In this document: positions 26,001 to 33,556 of the stretch, one piece after another
How positions within the stretch are numbered: the first letter of the stretch is position 1
How the letters are laid out: every line of letters starts with the position of its first letter
From: Ectobacillus panaciterrae DSM 19096
GTDB lineage: Bacteria; Bacillota; Bacilli; Bacillales; Bacillaceae_G
Length of the DNA stretch: 64,000 nt
Reading direction: 5' to 3'
NCBI RefSeq assembly: GCF_000430785.1
Contig: NZ_AUMR01000030.1
Coordinates: 1-64,000, forward strand
Notes under the pieces: generated by a model
Databases searched by the model: none
What the model was told of the DNA's origin: nothing
The model's input: only the letters and a program-made list of their open reading frames with translations
Position numbers and translations under genes: made by a program

Positions 26001-26084
26001 CCAGTTGTGTACGAATTGTTACACTTCCGAAAAGCAAAGAAACAGCGGCAAATGAAGCAAACTTCCAAAGAGATAAACATGTAA
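23058..26084 (+). CDS. RND-family multidrug/surfactin exporter (SwrC/YerP-like)
   Basis: An inner-membrane proton-driven exporter of 1008 residues. Helix 1 follows the N-terminal KWSFANKAAVTIMSLLVLIMG, and two large extracytoplasmic loops (about 35-325 and 530-820) each precede a bundle of membrane helices. Motifs include VGRLVDDSIVVIENIFRK around helix 4 (the paired Asp of proton relay) and the mirrored LMLIGIVVTNAIVLLDRVKQ region. It resembles B. subtilis SwrC, slightly shorter. No adaptor gene is adjacent, as usual for Gram-positive RND pumps. AAGGAAGGGG is its ribosome site. Confidence 0.87.
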   Translation: MSFFTKWSFANKAAVTIMSLLVLIMGIVSYTTLPMEFLPAADQPQVSVVVMGQGMDASSMEKQVTEPIEKAVSLVKGKRNVFSTIGDGFTRIDVFFEPKTDLKEAKRGIQESLDTLTLPQNVMKPNVVLLNTTMIPVADVAITFDSGVTPSNLEFAKKDIIPMFEDIKGVSNVQTAGVIDTYVSIKLNSSSMEQKQVSLESIMNVLQGQNLAVAVGEKTIDGKASNLKVIGNIKNVDDLKKVLVAPNVKLSDVSAIELKKPENTTTRIDGKDGLLLIVTKDSQSNAVKVSHEVEKTTKKVNEQFKGVQSNVIIATGNMVETSVTSMMKEVLLGALFATIVIMLFLRNIRSTFITIVSIPLSLCFTLFLLSRSGITLNILTLGGVAVAVGRLVDDSIVVIENIFRKTQTEPFSKKLIIEATKEVGTAITSSTLTTVAVFLPIGLVSGQLQEFLLPFALTVTYSLLASLVVALTVVPLMSAALLKNAKLKEHSPSVRFSRFLTWSLNHKWVVLLVAFFMFAGSIGAYFTMPKGAVSKSKADAVVATLSYPNETPIQDVKKNAMELEKFILDQKQVKYVYMQIGNSADAAKYGSVTSPTDAIFTIILKDDKEQDAFVEEVNKQKGKYTGAKLSVIATAVMGGGATSITIDVIGDKLDELEKTANDIKNKIKDVEGVTSAETNQEKKKTVYSFIVNQSAANTEQVARQLAIMLNHTPLGTVTVDNQDALVQLEAVADLKTNSDLNNIPIATPAGMVPISKVAEIKKEEKPTSTFHKDGNSYIRITAAVEPSKLSAISQEVNKIIFGDKKNKGMTIPKDVKVYIGGASAQQAEDFTDLFMTMLVSIGLVFLIMVITFKTVRAPIAILFSLPLAAVGAVLGLLISRISVDVTSLLGALMLIGIVVTNAIVLLDRVKQNEEKMIIRDAIVEAAAVRMRPILMTAVATIGAMLPLLFKKAETGNLVSQSLAIVVIGGLSIATLLTLVVIPVVYELLHFRKAKKQRQMKQTSKEINM

Positions 26085-26090
26085 CATTAA

Positions 26091-26129
26091 GAAACTCAGC
26101 ACGGAAGAAAACCATGCTGAGTTCTTTTT
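26091..26129 (+). terminator. Terminator of the RND exporter gene
   Basis: GAAACTCAGCA and TGCTGAGTTC pair around a 13-base loop and are followed by TTTTTAG. The type B repeat starts directly after it. Confidence 0.7.
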
Positions 26130-26295
26130 AGCTGGGCATAGTGCACCTGCTGAGTATGGTAACGGTCAAAGCCTTTAACATGCCCTTCCCTGTGTTTTTG
26201 GACTAAGTATGCTGGTCTGTTCTTTTGTGCCTGATGTTCAAAAGAAGAAAAAGAATGGGAAGCTTTGCCGCGAAATTTTATAACTTCATCATTAC
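26130..26295 (+). repeat. Type B dispersed repeat, copy 2
   Basis: TGGGCATAGTGCACCTGCTG, then GTATGGTAACGGTCAAAGCC, CCTGTGTTTTTGGACTAAG, TCAAAAGAAGAAAAAG and a GAAATTTTATAACTTC end align with copies at 13250 and 49768. It lies directly behind a terminator. Confidence 0.7.
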
Positions 26296-26336
26296 AAAAG
26301 AGAGTATCCAATCATCGGATACTCTCTTTTATTTTT
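26296..26336. terminator. Terminator between the RND exporter and spo0M genes
   Basis: AAAAGAGAGTATCC and GGATACTCTCTTTT form a perfect 14-bp stem with a 7-base loop. T-runs on both sides suit both convergent genes. Confidence 0.8.
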
Positions 26337-26347
26337 CTTTACACGTA

Positions 26348-27289
26348 TTAAAATTCATCGTCTCCGCCGAAGAAGTCACCAAATCCGGATTCATCATCTC
26401 CGCCGAATGTCTCTTCATCGAATCCGAGCGCTCCGGCAGCACCTTCCATTGCTTCTTCAAACAATTCTCCCAGCAGCATGCCGCCGACAATTCCAACGGC
26501 TAAACCGCCAATCATCCCCGTAAGACTTCCTTGATGAGAATGATGAGATGTGTAGGAGAATGGATTTGTGTATGCATGAGGCTGCTGCACCGTCTCAGTA
26601 ATAGTTTGATAGAGCAGTCCTTTTAGCTTCTCTTTATTTTGCAGCACTTCATGCTCCACAAATAATTCACGCTTCGCTTCAGCTTCCCCGAAGGTACTTG
26701 GGCAATCGACCTCCAACCAAATCCGAAGGCCACTTTCTTCATAAGCAAAACGCAGCTCTAACTCGTTAACATGCCCCGTAAAGGCATGAGCAGGGAAAAA
26801 GGAAAATTCCTGACCGTACTTATCCAGTTTGCCGGAACGCGGCTTTTCACGGAAGCCTATGCTTTCCAATGCTTGAAAGACAGCCTGTACCTCTTGCGGC
26901 GCCTCAATGATAAGCGGATCCACATCCGTGCGGTCTACACCCGCTTCAATGTCTAGATGTGTGTCAAAATAGTAGGAAACGGTTCCGCGTGATAACGGTA
27001 AACTCACAGGAATGGTATACGTAAACGGAATGACTCTTTGCTCTTTCGGACGAATGATAAGCGCACCGCTTAAAGAAATCGCAGTGACTTCTCTCATAAC
27101 CGTACCTTCCTTAGCTGCCAGACTCATAATAAGACGCACAGATACATGGTTAATATTTTGCTCTGCCTCGCCGCCTTGCAGGATTACCTCACCTTGCACA
27201 GTTTCTCCTGCACGGTACGGACGATTTTCAAAACGCAAATCTACCGTTGCGGCACCTTTTCCTAAGCGAGCTAAAAATTTTTTCAGCAT
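26348..27289 (-). CDS. spo0M: Spo0M-family sporulation-control protein (arrestin-like)
   Basis: A cytoplasmic arrestin-fold protein of 313 residues. It starts MLKKFLARLGKGAATVDL, with the beta-sandwich sequence YRAGETVQGEVILQGGEAEQ and RPKEQRVIPFTYTIPVSLPL in the first half, as in B. subtilis Spo0M, which affects sporulation timing and cell division. The C-terminal 60 residues differ in style: a Gly-rich hydrophobic stretch (GGLAVGIVGGMLLG) and an acidic FGGDDESGFGDFFGGDDEF tail. The ribosome site is AAAGGAGA. It is a single gene. Confidence 0.87.
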   Translation of the reverse strand: MLKKFLARLGKGAATVDLRFENRPYRAGETVQGEVILQGGEAEQNINHVSVRLIMSLAAKEGTVMREVTAISLSGALIIRPKEQRVIPFTYTIPVSLPLSRGTVSYYFDTHLDIEAGVDRTDVDPLIIEAPQEVQAVFQALESIGFREKPRSGKLDKYGQEFSFFPAHAFTGHVNELELRFAYEESGLRIWLEVDCPSTFGEAEAKRELFVEHEVLQNKEKLKGLLYQTITETVQQPHAYTNPFSYTSHHSHQGSLTGMIGGLAVGIVGGMLLGELFEEAMEGAAGALGFDEETFGGDDESGFGDFFGGDDEF

Positions 27290-27324
27290 TTTTCTTATCT
27301 CCTTTTGGCATTATGTATAAAAGA

Positions 27325-27348
27325 AGCAGCAACTATATAGTTGCCGCT
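27325..27348 (-). terminator. Terminator of the second CNNM gene
   Basis: AGCGGCAACTA/TAGTTGCTGCT-type stem on the minus strand, overlapping the stop codon and followed by TCTTTTAT. Confidence 0.65.
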
Positions 27349-28652
27349 TGCTCTTCCGCCTTAATCTTACGAATCTCCACTCTCTTAATTTGATGGGAGT
27401 CTTTTGATAGAACCTTAAATTCATAGTCGCCCGATTCTACAGATTTTCCCTCTTCTATTTCGTGGTTCTGCATCATAATCCAGCCGCCGACCGTATCAAC
27501 TACTTCCTCATCCATATGCAAGCCGAACAAATCGTTAATATCGCTGACAAGCACCTTGCCATCCACGATTTTATGATATTCGTTAATATGCTGAATCGGA
27601 GGATGCTCATCCTCATCATATTCATCCCGAATTTCCCCTACAATTTCTTCCAGGATATCTTCAAGAGTCACAAGTCCTGCTGTGCCGCCGTACTCGTCAT
27701 ACAAAATCGCCATCGGAATTCGTTTTTTCTGCATTTGCAGCAGGAGATCATGAATTGGAATTGTTTCCATAACCTCAATCACCGGACGCATATAATTACG
27801 GATGGAAGCAAGCTCTTCACTCTTTCCATTCATATAACGAATGAAAAAGTCTTTCACGTTCACCATACCGATAATATCATCTTTATCTTCCTTAAAAATC
27901 GGATAGCGCGTATATTTTTCGCTTTGAATGATTTTCATGTGCTCTTCTACAGGATCTTCAGCATAAAGACCAATGATTTCTGTTCGCGGCACCATAATTT
28001 CCTTCGCAATGCGATTATCAAATTCGAAGATGTTGTTTACGTATTTAAACTCTGCTTGATTAATTTCTCCGCTTTCATAGCTCTCAGAAAGAATTAAGCG
28101 CAATTCCTCCTCCGAGTGAGCCACTTCATGCTCAGAAGCTGGTTTAAGGCCAAATACCCCAGTAACAAAACGCGCTGATCCATTCAAAGCCCAAATAAAA
28201 GGATAAGCTACCTTGTAAAATATCATCAACGGCTTTGCAAACAATACAGTTACTTGCTCCGCTTTTTGGATTGCCAATGTTTTTGGCGCAAGCTCTCCTA
28301 TTACAACGTGCAAAAACGTAATAAGCGCGAACGAAATAATGAAAGATAAAGTGCTTGCAACGGCACTTGGCAAACTTAAACTTTTCATCACAGGCTCTAA
28401 TAAATGATGTACTGTCGGTTCCCCAAGCCAACCGAGACCGAGTGCTGTGACAGTAATGCCAAGCTGACACGCTGATAAATATTCATCCAAGTTCGTTGTT
28501 ACTTTCTTTGCGGCTAAAGCCCCGCGTTTTCCCTCTGCCACAAGCTGATCAATACGGCTGCTGCGCACTTTTACAATTGCGAATTCTGCTGCTACGAAAA
28601 AGCCTGTGAGAGCGATTAAAAACGCTACCATGACTAAATTAAATATGTCCAA
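27333..28652 (-). CDS. CNNM/HlyC-CorC family divalent-cation transporter, paralogue 2
   Basis: 439 residues with the same architecture as the gene at 13486: CNNM domain (GFFVAAEFAIVKVRSSRIDQL, GELAPKTLAIQKAEQ), CBS pair (about 210-335) and CorC_HlyC end (GWIMMQNHEIEEGKS). Likely Mg2+ or related divalent-cation export. The start is TTG 28652, again placed behind a hairpin that follows an AGGAGGTGG ribosome site. It lies 74 bases downstream of a MerR-type gene on the same strand and may be co-transcribed with it. The two paralogues differ mainly in the luminal half of the membrane domain and the tail. Confidence 0.88.
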   Translation of the reverse strand: MDIFNLVMVAFLIALTGFFVAAEFAIVKVRSSRIDQLVAEGKRGALAAKKVTTNLDEYLSACQLGITVTALGLGWLGEPTVHHLLEPVMKSLSLPSAVASTLSFIISFALITFLHVVIGELAPKTLAIQKAEQVTVLFAKPLMIFYKVAYPFIWALNGSARFVTGVFGLKPASEHEVAHSEEELRLILSESYESGEINQAEFKYVNNIFEFDNRIAKEIMVPRTEIIGLYAEDPVEEHMKIIQSEKYTRYPIFKEDKDDIIGMVNVKDFFIRYMNGKSEELASIRNYMRPVIEVMETIPIHDLLLQMQKKRIPMAILYDEYGGTAGLVTLEDILEEIVGEIRDEYDEDEHPPIQHINEYHKIVDGKVLVSDINDLFGLHMDEEVVDTVGGWIMMQNHEIEEGKSVESGDYEFKVLSKDSHQIKRVEIRKIKAEEQAATI

Positions 28653-28659
28653 GCAATCC

Positions 28660-28692
28660 CCTTAGTCCAATGAACTAAGGTATCCACCTCCT
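28660..28692 (-). promoter_or_regulatory. Ribosome site separated from a TTG start by a hairpin (CNNM gene 2)
   Basis: AGGAGGTGG (28684-28692), then CCTTAGT/ACTAAGG pairing across a 7-base loop (28660-28680), then 7 bases and TTG. Distance without folding is 31 bases. It is nearly identical to the leader at 14822, although the coding sequences have diverged further. Confidence 0.7.
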
Positions 28693-28726
28693 ATAATGGT
28701 TATCCTCTCATATCTTGTTTATATGT

Positions 28727-29146
28727 TTATCCTAAAAATAAAACGAGCGTTTGCATCAATGTTGCTGCTCTTCCTGATACATATTTCATCATCGTTTGAC
28801 GCTGATCATCTGTTAATCCGTCCAAAAGCGGCTTTAAGTGAGACAACTCCTGCTCAAGCTTCTGAATGTGGCGAGAAATTTCATCAACTTGCTCAGCGAC
28901 CGAATGATTCGCGTCAACGTTAGTTTGCTTCCGTTCCAATAATTGTTTAATTTCGCAAAGCGGCATATGCATTTTTTTGCATTGTTCAATGAAATTCAGT
29001 ACATTGACCGCGCTTTTATCATAATAACGATAATTAGAATCCGAACGGTGCGCAGCCAAAAGTCCTAAATTCGTATAATAATCAATGGTTCGTTTCGAAA
29101 CTTGAGCCAGCTCAGCCAACTCTCCGATTCGGTATCCGTTCCCAAT
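28727..29146 (-). CDS. MerR-family regulator with a probable ATT start
   Basis: A 139-residue regulator: winged helix YRIGELAELAQVSKRTIDYYTNLGLL, then a coiled-coil dimerisation helix to residue 115. The effector tail is short and lacks Cys ligands typical of metal sensors. The annotatable TTG at 29119 would cut off the first strand of the HTH. In-frame ATT at 29146 gives IGNGYRIGELAEL and has a perfect AAGGAGG seven bases upstream; no ATG, GTG or TTG lies between. The gene diverges from the AI-2E permease and precedes the CNNM gene, so it may control either. Confidence 0.78.
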   Translation of the reverse strand: MGNGYRIGELAELAQVSKRTIDYYTNLGLLAAHRSDSNYRYYDKSAVNVLNFIEQCKKMHMPLCEIKQLLERKQTNVDANHSVAEQVDEISRHIQKLEQELSHLKPLLDGLTDDQRQTMMKYVSGRAATLMQTLVLFLG

Positions 29147-29359
29147 GAAGCCGCCTCCTTTATTATAAAAGTAATTTTATGGTATCATATATAAAAGCGT
29201 ACAGTCAAACGTTACAGTTTTATATTTTATTAATAATTATTGTTTATACAGCTGCTGAAAAAATGAAGATACATTTCATCTTATTTTCGTAAAGAATAAT
29301 AATAGAGAAAAGAACGAAAAGGCCCTTTGGGGCGAGAGAAGGAAAGGAGAACATTTTTC

Positions 29360-30391
29360 ATGTGGAAGAAATGGGTATTTATTGCTTTATTAGTAGTTAT
29401 TATTATCTTTTTGATTCCATATAGCTTGCCTGTTATCTTTGCTTTGCTGACAGCTATTTTATTAGAGGGTGTTGTCAAAAGACTGCAGCAGCACGGACAA
29501 TTTTCACGTTTATATGCTGTTTTGACAACGTTTATTCTTTACCTAGCTTCATTGGCATTGATCGGTTATTTTATGATACACACGATTTTCAAACAAATCG
29601 TCTCTTTATCCCATAAAGCTCCGACTTTTGGAAAAGAGTTTTATTCTACAACAATTCTGTCGATGAGTAACAGCTGGCATAAATACTCTGAAACACTGCC
29701 GAATGAAGTGCTGTCTTCCGTGGAACGAGCTTTGGAGAATAGCATCAATTCCTTAGACTTGCTCGCAAAAAATCTCATTCAAGGAACAATCGGATTTGTC
29801 GCTGTTGTCCCAGGGTTTTTACTTGAGTTCTTAATTTACCTTGTCGCCTTGTTCCTCATCAGCTTGGAACTTCCGCGCTTAAAGACAAAACTGGAGAGTT
29901 ATCTTACAGAAACCTCCAAGCATAAGTTTCATCTTGTAATGAGTCAATTGAGCAGTGCAGGAATCGGTTTTATTAAAGCCCAGTTCTTTTTAAGCATCTT
30001 AACATTCATCATGGCTTATATCGGATTATGGCTTTTAAATATTCCGTATACTGCATTGCTTTCTCTTTTGATTGTTGTTGTCGATATTCTACCGATTTTA
30101 GGAACGGGATCCGTGCTTGTTCCGTGGGCTGTTGTTTCTATTTTACAGGACAATCAGACACTCGGGATTGGATTGCTCATTCTGTTTGCGGTAATGACAG
30201 TCGTACGCAGAATTATCGAGCCGAAGGTATATTCAAAAAGCATGGGTATTTCTCCGCTTGCAGCCTTAGTCAGTCTATACATTGGCTTTAAGCTGCTTGG
30301 GTTTGTCGGTTTGTTCCTTGGTCCGTCTCTTGTTATCTTATACGAATCATTGAAAAAGTCCGGCGTAATCCGCATACGCTTTAAAATCTAA
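29360..30391 (+). CDS. AI-2E family transporter-like permease (YtvI/YueF type)
   Basis: A membrane protein of 343 residues with about seven helices. Two hydrophobic helices at the N-terminus are followed by an amphipathic section (80-150) and the conserved C-terminal core SQLSSAGIGFIKAQFFLSIL, LPILGTGSVLVPWAVVSIL, RRIIEPKVYSKSMGISPLAALV and GFVGLFLGPSLVILYESL. Members include B. subtilis YtvI (sporulation-associated) and sodium/proton or AI-2 exporters; the substrate here is unknown. ATG 29360 (MWKKWVF) is preferred; the upstream start would place charged residues in front without a ribosome site. Confidence 0.82.
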   Translation: MWKKWVFIALLVVIIIFLIPYSLPVIFALLTAILLEGVVKRLQQHGQFSRLYAVLTTFILYLASLALIGYFMIHTIFKQIVSLSHKAPTFGKEFYSTTILSMSNSWHKYSETLPNEVLSSVERALENSINSLDLLAKNLIQGTIGFVAVVPGFLLEFLIYLVALFLISLELPRLKTKLESYLTETSKHKFHLVMSQLSSAGIGFIKAQFFLSILTFIMAYIGLWLLNIPYTALLSLLIVVVDILPILGTGSVLVPWAVVSILQDNQTLGIGLLILFAVMTVVRRIIEPKVYSKSMGISPLAALVSLYIGFKLLGFVGLFLGPSLVILYESLKKSGVIRIRFKI

Positions 30392-30393
30392 GG

Positions 30394-30424
30394 AAAAGAG
30401 GCTGAATTTGCAGCCTCTTTTCTT
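30394..30424 (+). terminator. Terminator of the AI-2E-type permease gene
   Basis: AAAAGAGGCTG and CAGCCTCTTTT form a perfect 11-bp stem with a 6-base loop, ending in CTTATT. It also faces the convergent repeat-protein gene. Confidence 0.8.
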
Positions 30425-31259
30425 ATTCGCTCCCAGCGTCCGGCAGCAAATAATAGTATAAAGATTCATTTGAAGAGTCCGCCCAAGGAGAAAGTTCAAA
30501 GCTCTTCGCCTTTTCCTGATCCTGTTTTGCAATTTCTTGCGCAAGCTCATCAATGCTCTTTCCCTTGGCGGAGATGTTCAATTCCTTTGCGGCTTGTAAA
30601 ACCTTCTTCTCACGCACTTCCTTTACAAGCTGAAATACATCTTTTCCATAGGCATCAATTCCAAGCTCGTCTGCTTCCTTGACAACTCTCGTTTGCCCCA
30701 CTTCTTTAACCAATGCTTCCAAATCTTTTCCGTCTGTTTGAATTCCCAACTGCTCCGCTTCTTTCTTAATTTTTGTTCCATATATTTCATCTGCAATATC
30801 AGATACCGCTTTCCCCTTTGTAACAATTCCAAGATTCTCCGCTTCTTTCAATACTTTTATATTATTAATTTCTTGAATTAAAGCGGTAGATTCTTTTCCT
30901 TCCGTGGAAATACCGAGCCCTTCTGCTTCTTTTCTCAGCTTTGTCTTATAAATCGCTTCAAACAGCTCTGCCAAACTTTTGCCTTCTGTATCAATCCCAA
31001 GCTGTTTCGCTTCCTTTTTCACTTCTGTCTCGTTAATCTCTTTTTCTAATATTAAATTGTCTTTTCCCTCTGTCTGGATGCCCAGCTCCTTTGCTTTCTG
31101 TTGAACGGATTTATCGCTTACAGCTGTACCTGTCTGCTGTATGTTCGATGATACAGTATGGGAATTTGACTCTTTCTGCTGCGCCCATACATCGATGCTG
31201 CCAGCAAGACTGATTGCAAACATAGAAACCGCAAAGAACCAGATTGCCCTTTTTTTCAT
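30423..31259 (-). CDS. Secreted protein of seven 28-residue SAP/HeH-like repeats
   Basis: 278 residues. A signal peptide (residues 1-26, cleavage after VWA) is followed from about residue 52 by seven tandem 28-residue repeats with core KEAexLGIxTEGK and a second helix ending in L-x-x-E-I (for example KEAKQLGIDTEGKSLAELFE). The helix-extended turn-helix pattern resembles SAP/HeH/LEM or Rho-N motifs, normally nucleic-acid binding and intracellular, so its presence in an exported protein is unusual. The tail is rich in Ser and Tyr. It is next to a broken peptidase gene and the CiaRH-like system. The function is unknown. Confidence 0.8.
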   Translation of the reverse strand: MKKRAIWFFAVSMFAISLAGSIDVWAQQKESNSHTVSSNIQQTGTAVSDKSVQQKAKELGIQTEGKDNLILEKEINETEVKKEAKQLGIDTEGKSLAELFEAIYKTKLRKEAEGLGISTEGKESTALIQEINNIKVLKEAENLGIVTKGKAVSDIADEIYGTKIKKEAEQLGIQTDGKDLEALVKEVGQTRVVKEADELGIDAYGKDVFQLVKEVREKKVLQAAKELNISAKGKSIDELAQEIAKQDQEKAKSFELSPWADSSNESLYYYLLPDAGSE

Positions 31260-31361
31260 GATATTCCCTCCTTATTTTTTTAGTTTATCCTTTTAACATG
31301 TCAGTTAAATGTCAAAGAGCTCTCATTAACATGAAATTTTTTCTCTTTTAGCCCTATATTG

Positions 31362-32121
31362 TCACATAGCTAATAGCTTGACTGCCCATTTGCACCCACG
31401 CCTCTTCGAATTCTTTTCTATCAACTGCCGTACGCGGCTCTTCTCCGAGCGGATCGTTACTATATGATTCTCATCATAACCGACAATTACAACACTATGC
31501 TCACGATACGTAATGGAAACTTCTCCTGATTTGGTGTCCCACACCTCGAATGCAGCCGCGGGGCAAAGGTTCCATTTGTAATGACCCAAACGGGCGCTCC
31601 CGCCTGCAAAGCTGCATAAATATCATCTATGTTTTTCCCGCTTAAATCTTGTACTTTATCACCCAAATACCGCTTTGCCAACTGAAAAACAGGACTGTGA
31701 TACACACCGTAGCCCGACTCAGAAAATGCACATATCTCCTACAAACCCGTCATTCGGATTTCTGTGAAAATCACCCTTCCGAAACGGTACCTTGCTGATT
31801 TCTTCAGCTAAGGTCATTTTATCTATCGAAACGCCTGCATACTGCAGCATGGTCAGGCTTATAACCTCACAACCTCTTTCCAGCTCCGGAAGCTGTTGAA
31901 TAAAGGGAGCATCCTATTTTTTGAGAAGCAGCCTTTCCGTCCTCCTGCTGGATAAATTCGTTTTCAACCTCTTGCCTTACAGATTTATACACCTGCATTT
32001 CTGTGCTGTCTTCTCTTGTTTGAGAACTTTAGTTAGAACCGAAGATATTTGCTACGAGGATATGAATGCCAAACAATAAAAGCGTCACACCTATATACCG
32101 AAACCATGCTTTTCTCCTCAT
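31362..32121 (-). pseudogene. Frameshifted C39-like peptidase gene (YvpB-type)
   Basis: The translation in pieces gives a membrane-anchored start (MRRKAWFRYIGVTLLLFGIH, then a stop), [21 protein letters not shown] with the candidate catalytic Cys, [30 protein letters not shown], then AALQAGAPVWVITNGTFAP, YREHSVVIVGYDENH with the catalytic His, and AWVQMGSQAISY. These segments are in different frames, requiring a stop and at least three frameshifts. The order is that of the Peptidase_C39_2/YvpB family. The promoter is intact and carries the CiaR-type operator, so decay is recent or regulatory linkage has outlived the enzyme. Confidence 0.82.
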
Positions 32122-32189
32122 ATTCCTTCCTCCGTTCTCTGATTACGTTTAGATTTCCTCCGATGTATGCTTTGTTATCATATAAGCTT

Positions 32190-32223
32190 ATTATGAACAC
32201 CATTCCTTAACTTTTTCTTAAGA
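32190..32223 (-). promoter_or_regulatory. CiaR-type direct-repeat operator and -10 box of the C39 peptidase pseudogene
   Basis: On the minus strand CTTAAG-AAAAA-GTTAAG is followed by GAATG, five bases and CATAAT. This matches the streptococcal CiaR motif NTTAAG-N5-WTTAAG except for G in place of W, and has the same spacing as the site at 37385. Confidence 0.7.
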
Positions 32224-32229
32224 CAGAAT

Positions 32230-32266
32230 TAAAAAATAAAAAGCACACTGCCATCATGCAGCGTGC
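32230..32266 (-). terminator. Terminator of the CiaRH operon
   Basis: GCACGCTGC and GCAGTGTGC pair with one mismatch around a 6-base loop, followed on the minus strand by TTTTTATTTTTT. Confidence 0.75.
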
Positions 32267-32269
32267 AAA

Positions 32270-33553
32270 TTATACTCTTTGATGTTTCGGAAACACGATT
32301 TCAAAGCTCGTTCCTTCACCAATCGTGCTGTAAACCTTCACTTTCCCGTGATGCTTTTCGATAATCCATTTTGCGATAGAAAGGCCCAATCCAGCTCCCT
32401 CTGACATAGTACGTGCCTTATCGCTTTGATAAAAACGATCAAAGATTTTTGGAATTTCTTCTTCTGCTATCCCGATTCCGTTATCCTGCACACGAATGGT
32501 AATGGAAGAAGCTGTTTGCTGGCATTGGAGTAAAATTTCTCCCCCCGCTTCTGTATACTTCATTGCATTATCAAGTAAAATGACCAGAAGCTGGTGCATT
32601 CTTTCCTTATCCCCTATAAAGCGTATGTCTGAAGAGGTTTGTAATTGAAGCGTTTTTTCTTGATACGCTGCAATCTCCTCATAATGCTCTACAAGTTCAT
32701 GCAGGAGCTGATCCAGGAAAAACTCTTTTTTCTCCATTTCTAGCTCGTTTGAATCCGAACGTGCGAGCGTAAGCAAATTTGCAACAAGCTTAGCCAATCG
32801 GCGGCATTCATTTGCAATAATAGAAATATCAATTGCTTTCTCCTGAACCGTGGATGTTGGAGACCGAAAGAGCACATCAGCTTTTGACTGTATAACCGCT
32901 AAAGGCGTACGCAATTCATGCGATGCATCAGATACGAACTGCTGCTGTTTCTGCCAAGCCTTTTGTATCGGTACAAGAGCGCGTCCCGCCAGAAAATATC
33001 CTGCAGCGACCGCACAAATAATTCCAATACCGCACCCGACCACCATAATGATCAGCAGGTGCTTAAGCAGCTCTTGTTCCGAATTCACATTCCGAAGAAC
33101 TTGATACGTAACAACCCCGCTTTCTGTTTGTACCTTTACAGCATATGTGCGAAAAAAATACTTTTCCACTTTTACGTCGTATAGTTCGTTAAACACTTTA
33201 GGCTGAATAGCAGCTTCGTTTTGCTCAAACAAAAAGGAATTCGGCGTTGAATACTCAGGCTGATTTTGTTCGTTCCACTTGATAATGTCTATACGAGGAT
33301 CCATTCTCGAAAATCCAAAGCCTTTAGGACCTCGATCCATATGACCGAGCTGATTTGATCGTTCAGCTTGATTTGGATGGTCCGCTGAATTTATACTCTC
33401 TAATCGCCCTGCCGTCTCTAAAATTGCCCTATCCACGTCTTTATATAAACGCTTATCAGTGTAAGAATAAATAACGAAGCCTAACGCACCGATCAATATA
33501 ATAAAAACCAAAGAATTGATAAGGGTAAGCCGAATATGCGTGCGTCTGAACAT
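32270..33553 (-). CDS. ciaH: Sensor histidine kinase, CiaH-like
   Basis: 427 residues: membrane helices at about 11-30 and 165-188 frame an extracellular sensor domain of about 135 residues. Then follow the HisKA helix with SDASHELRTPLAV (His212) and an ATPase domain with N box LLDNAMKY, G1 DNGIGI, F box FDRFYQ and G2 GAGLGLSIAK. It lies three bases downstream of the response-regulator gene. The partner is a clear CiaR relative, which makes this its kinase. The signal is unknown; streptococcal CiaRH responds to cell-wall stress. It closes the efflux operon. Confidence 0.85.
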   Translation of the reverse strand: MFRRTHIRLTLINSLVFIILIGALGFVIYSYTDKRLYKDVDRAILETAGRLESINSADHPNQAERSNQLGHMDRGPKGFGFSRMDPRIDIIKWNEQNQPEYSTPNSFLFEQNEAAIQPKVFNELYDVKVEKYFFRTYAVKVQTESGVVTYQVLRNVNSEQELLKHLLIIMVVGCGIGIICAVAAGYFLAGRALVPIQKAWQKQQQFVSDASHELRTPLAVIQSKADVLFRSPTSTVQEKAIDISIIANECRRLAKLVANLLTLARSDSNELEMEKKEFFLDQLLHELVEHYEEIAAYQEKTLQLQTSSDIRFIGDKERMHQLLVILLDNAMKYTEAGGEILLQCQQTASSITIRVQDNGIGIAEEEIPKIFDRFYQSDKARTMSEGAGLGLSIAKWIIEKHHGKVKVYSTIGEGTSFEIVFPKHQRV

Positions 33554-33556
33554 ACT

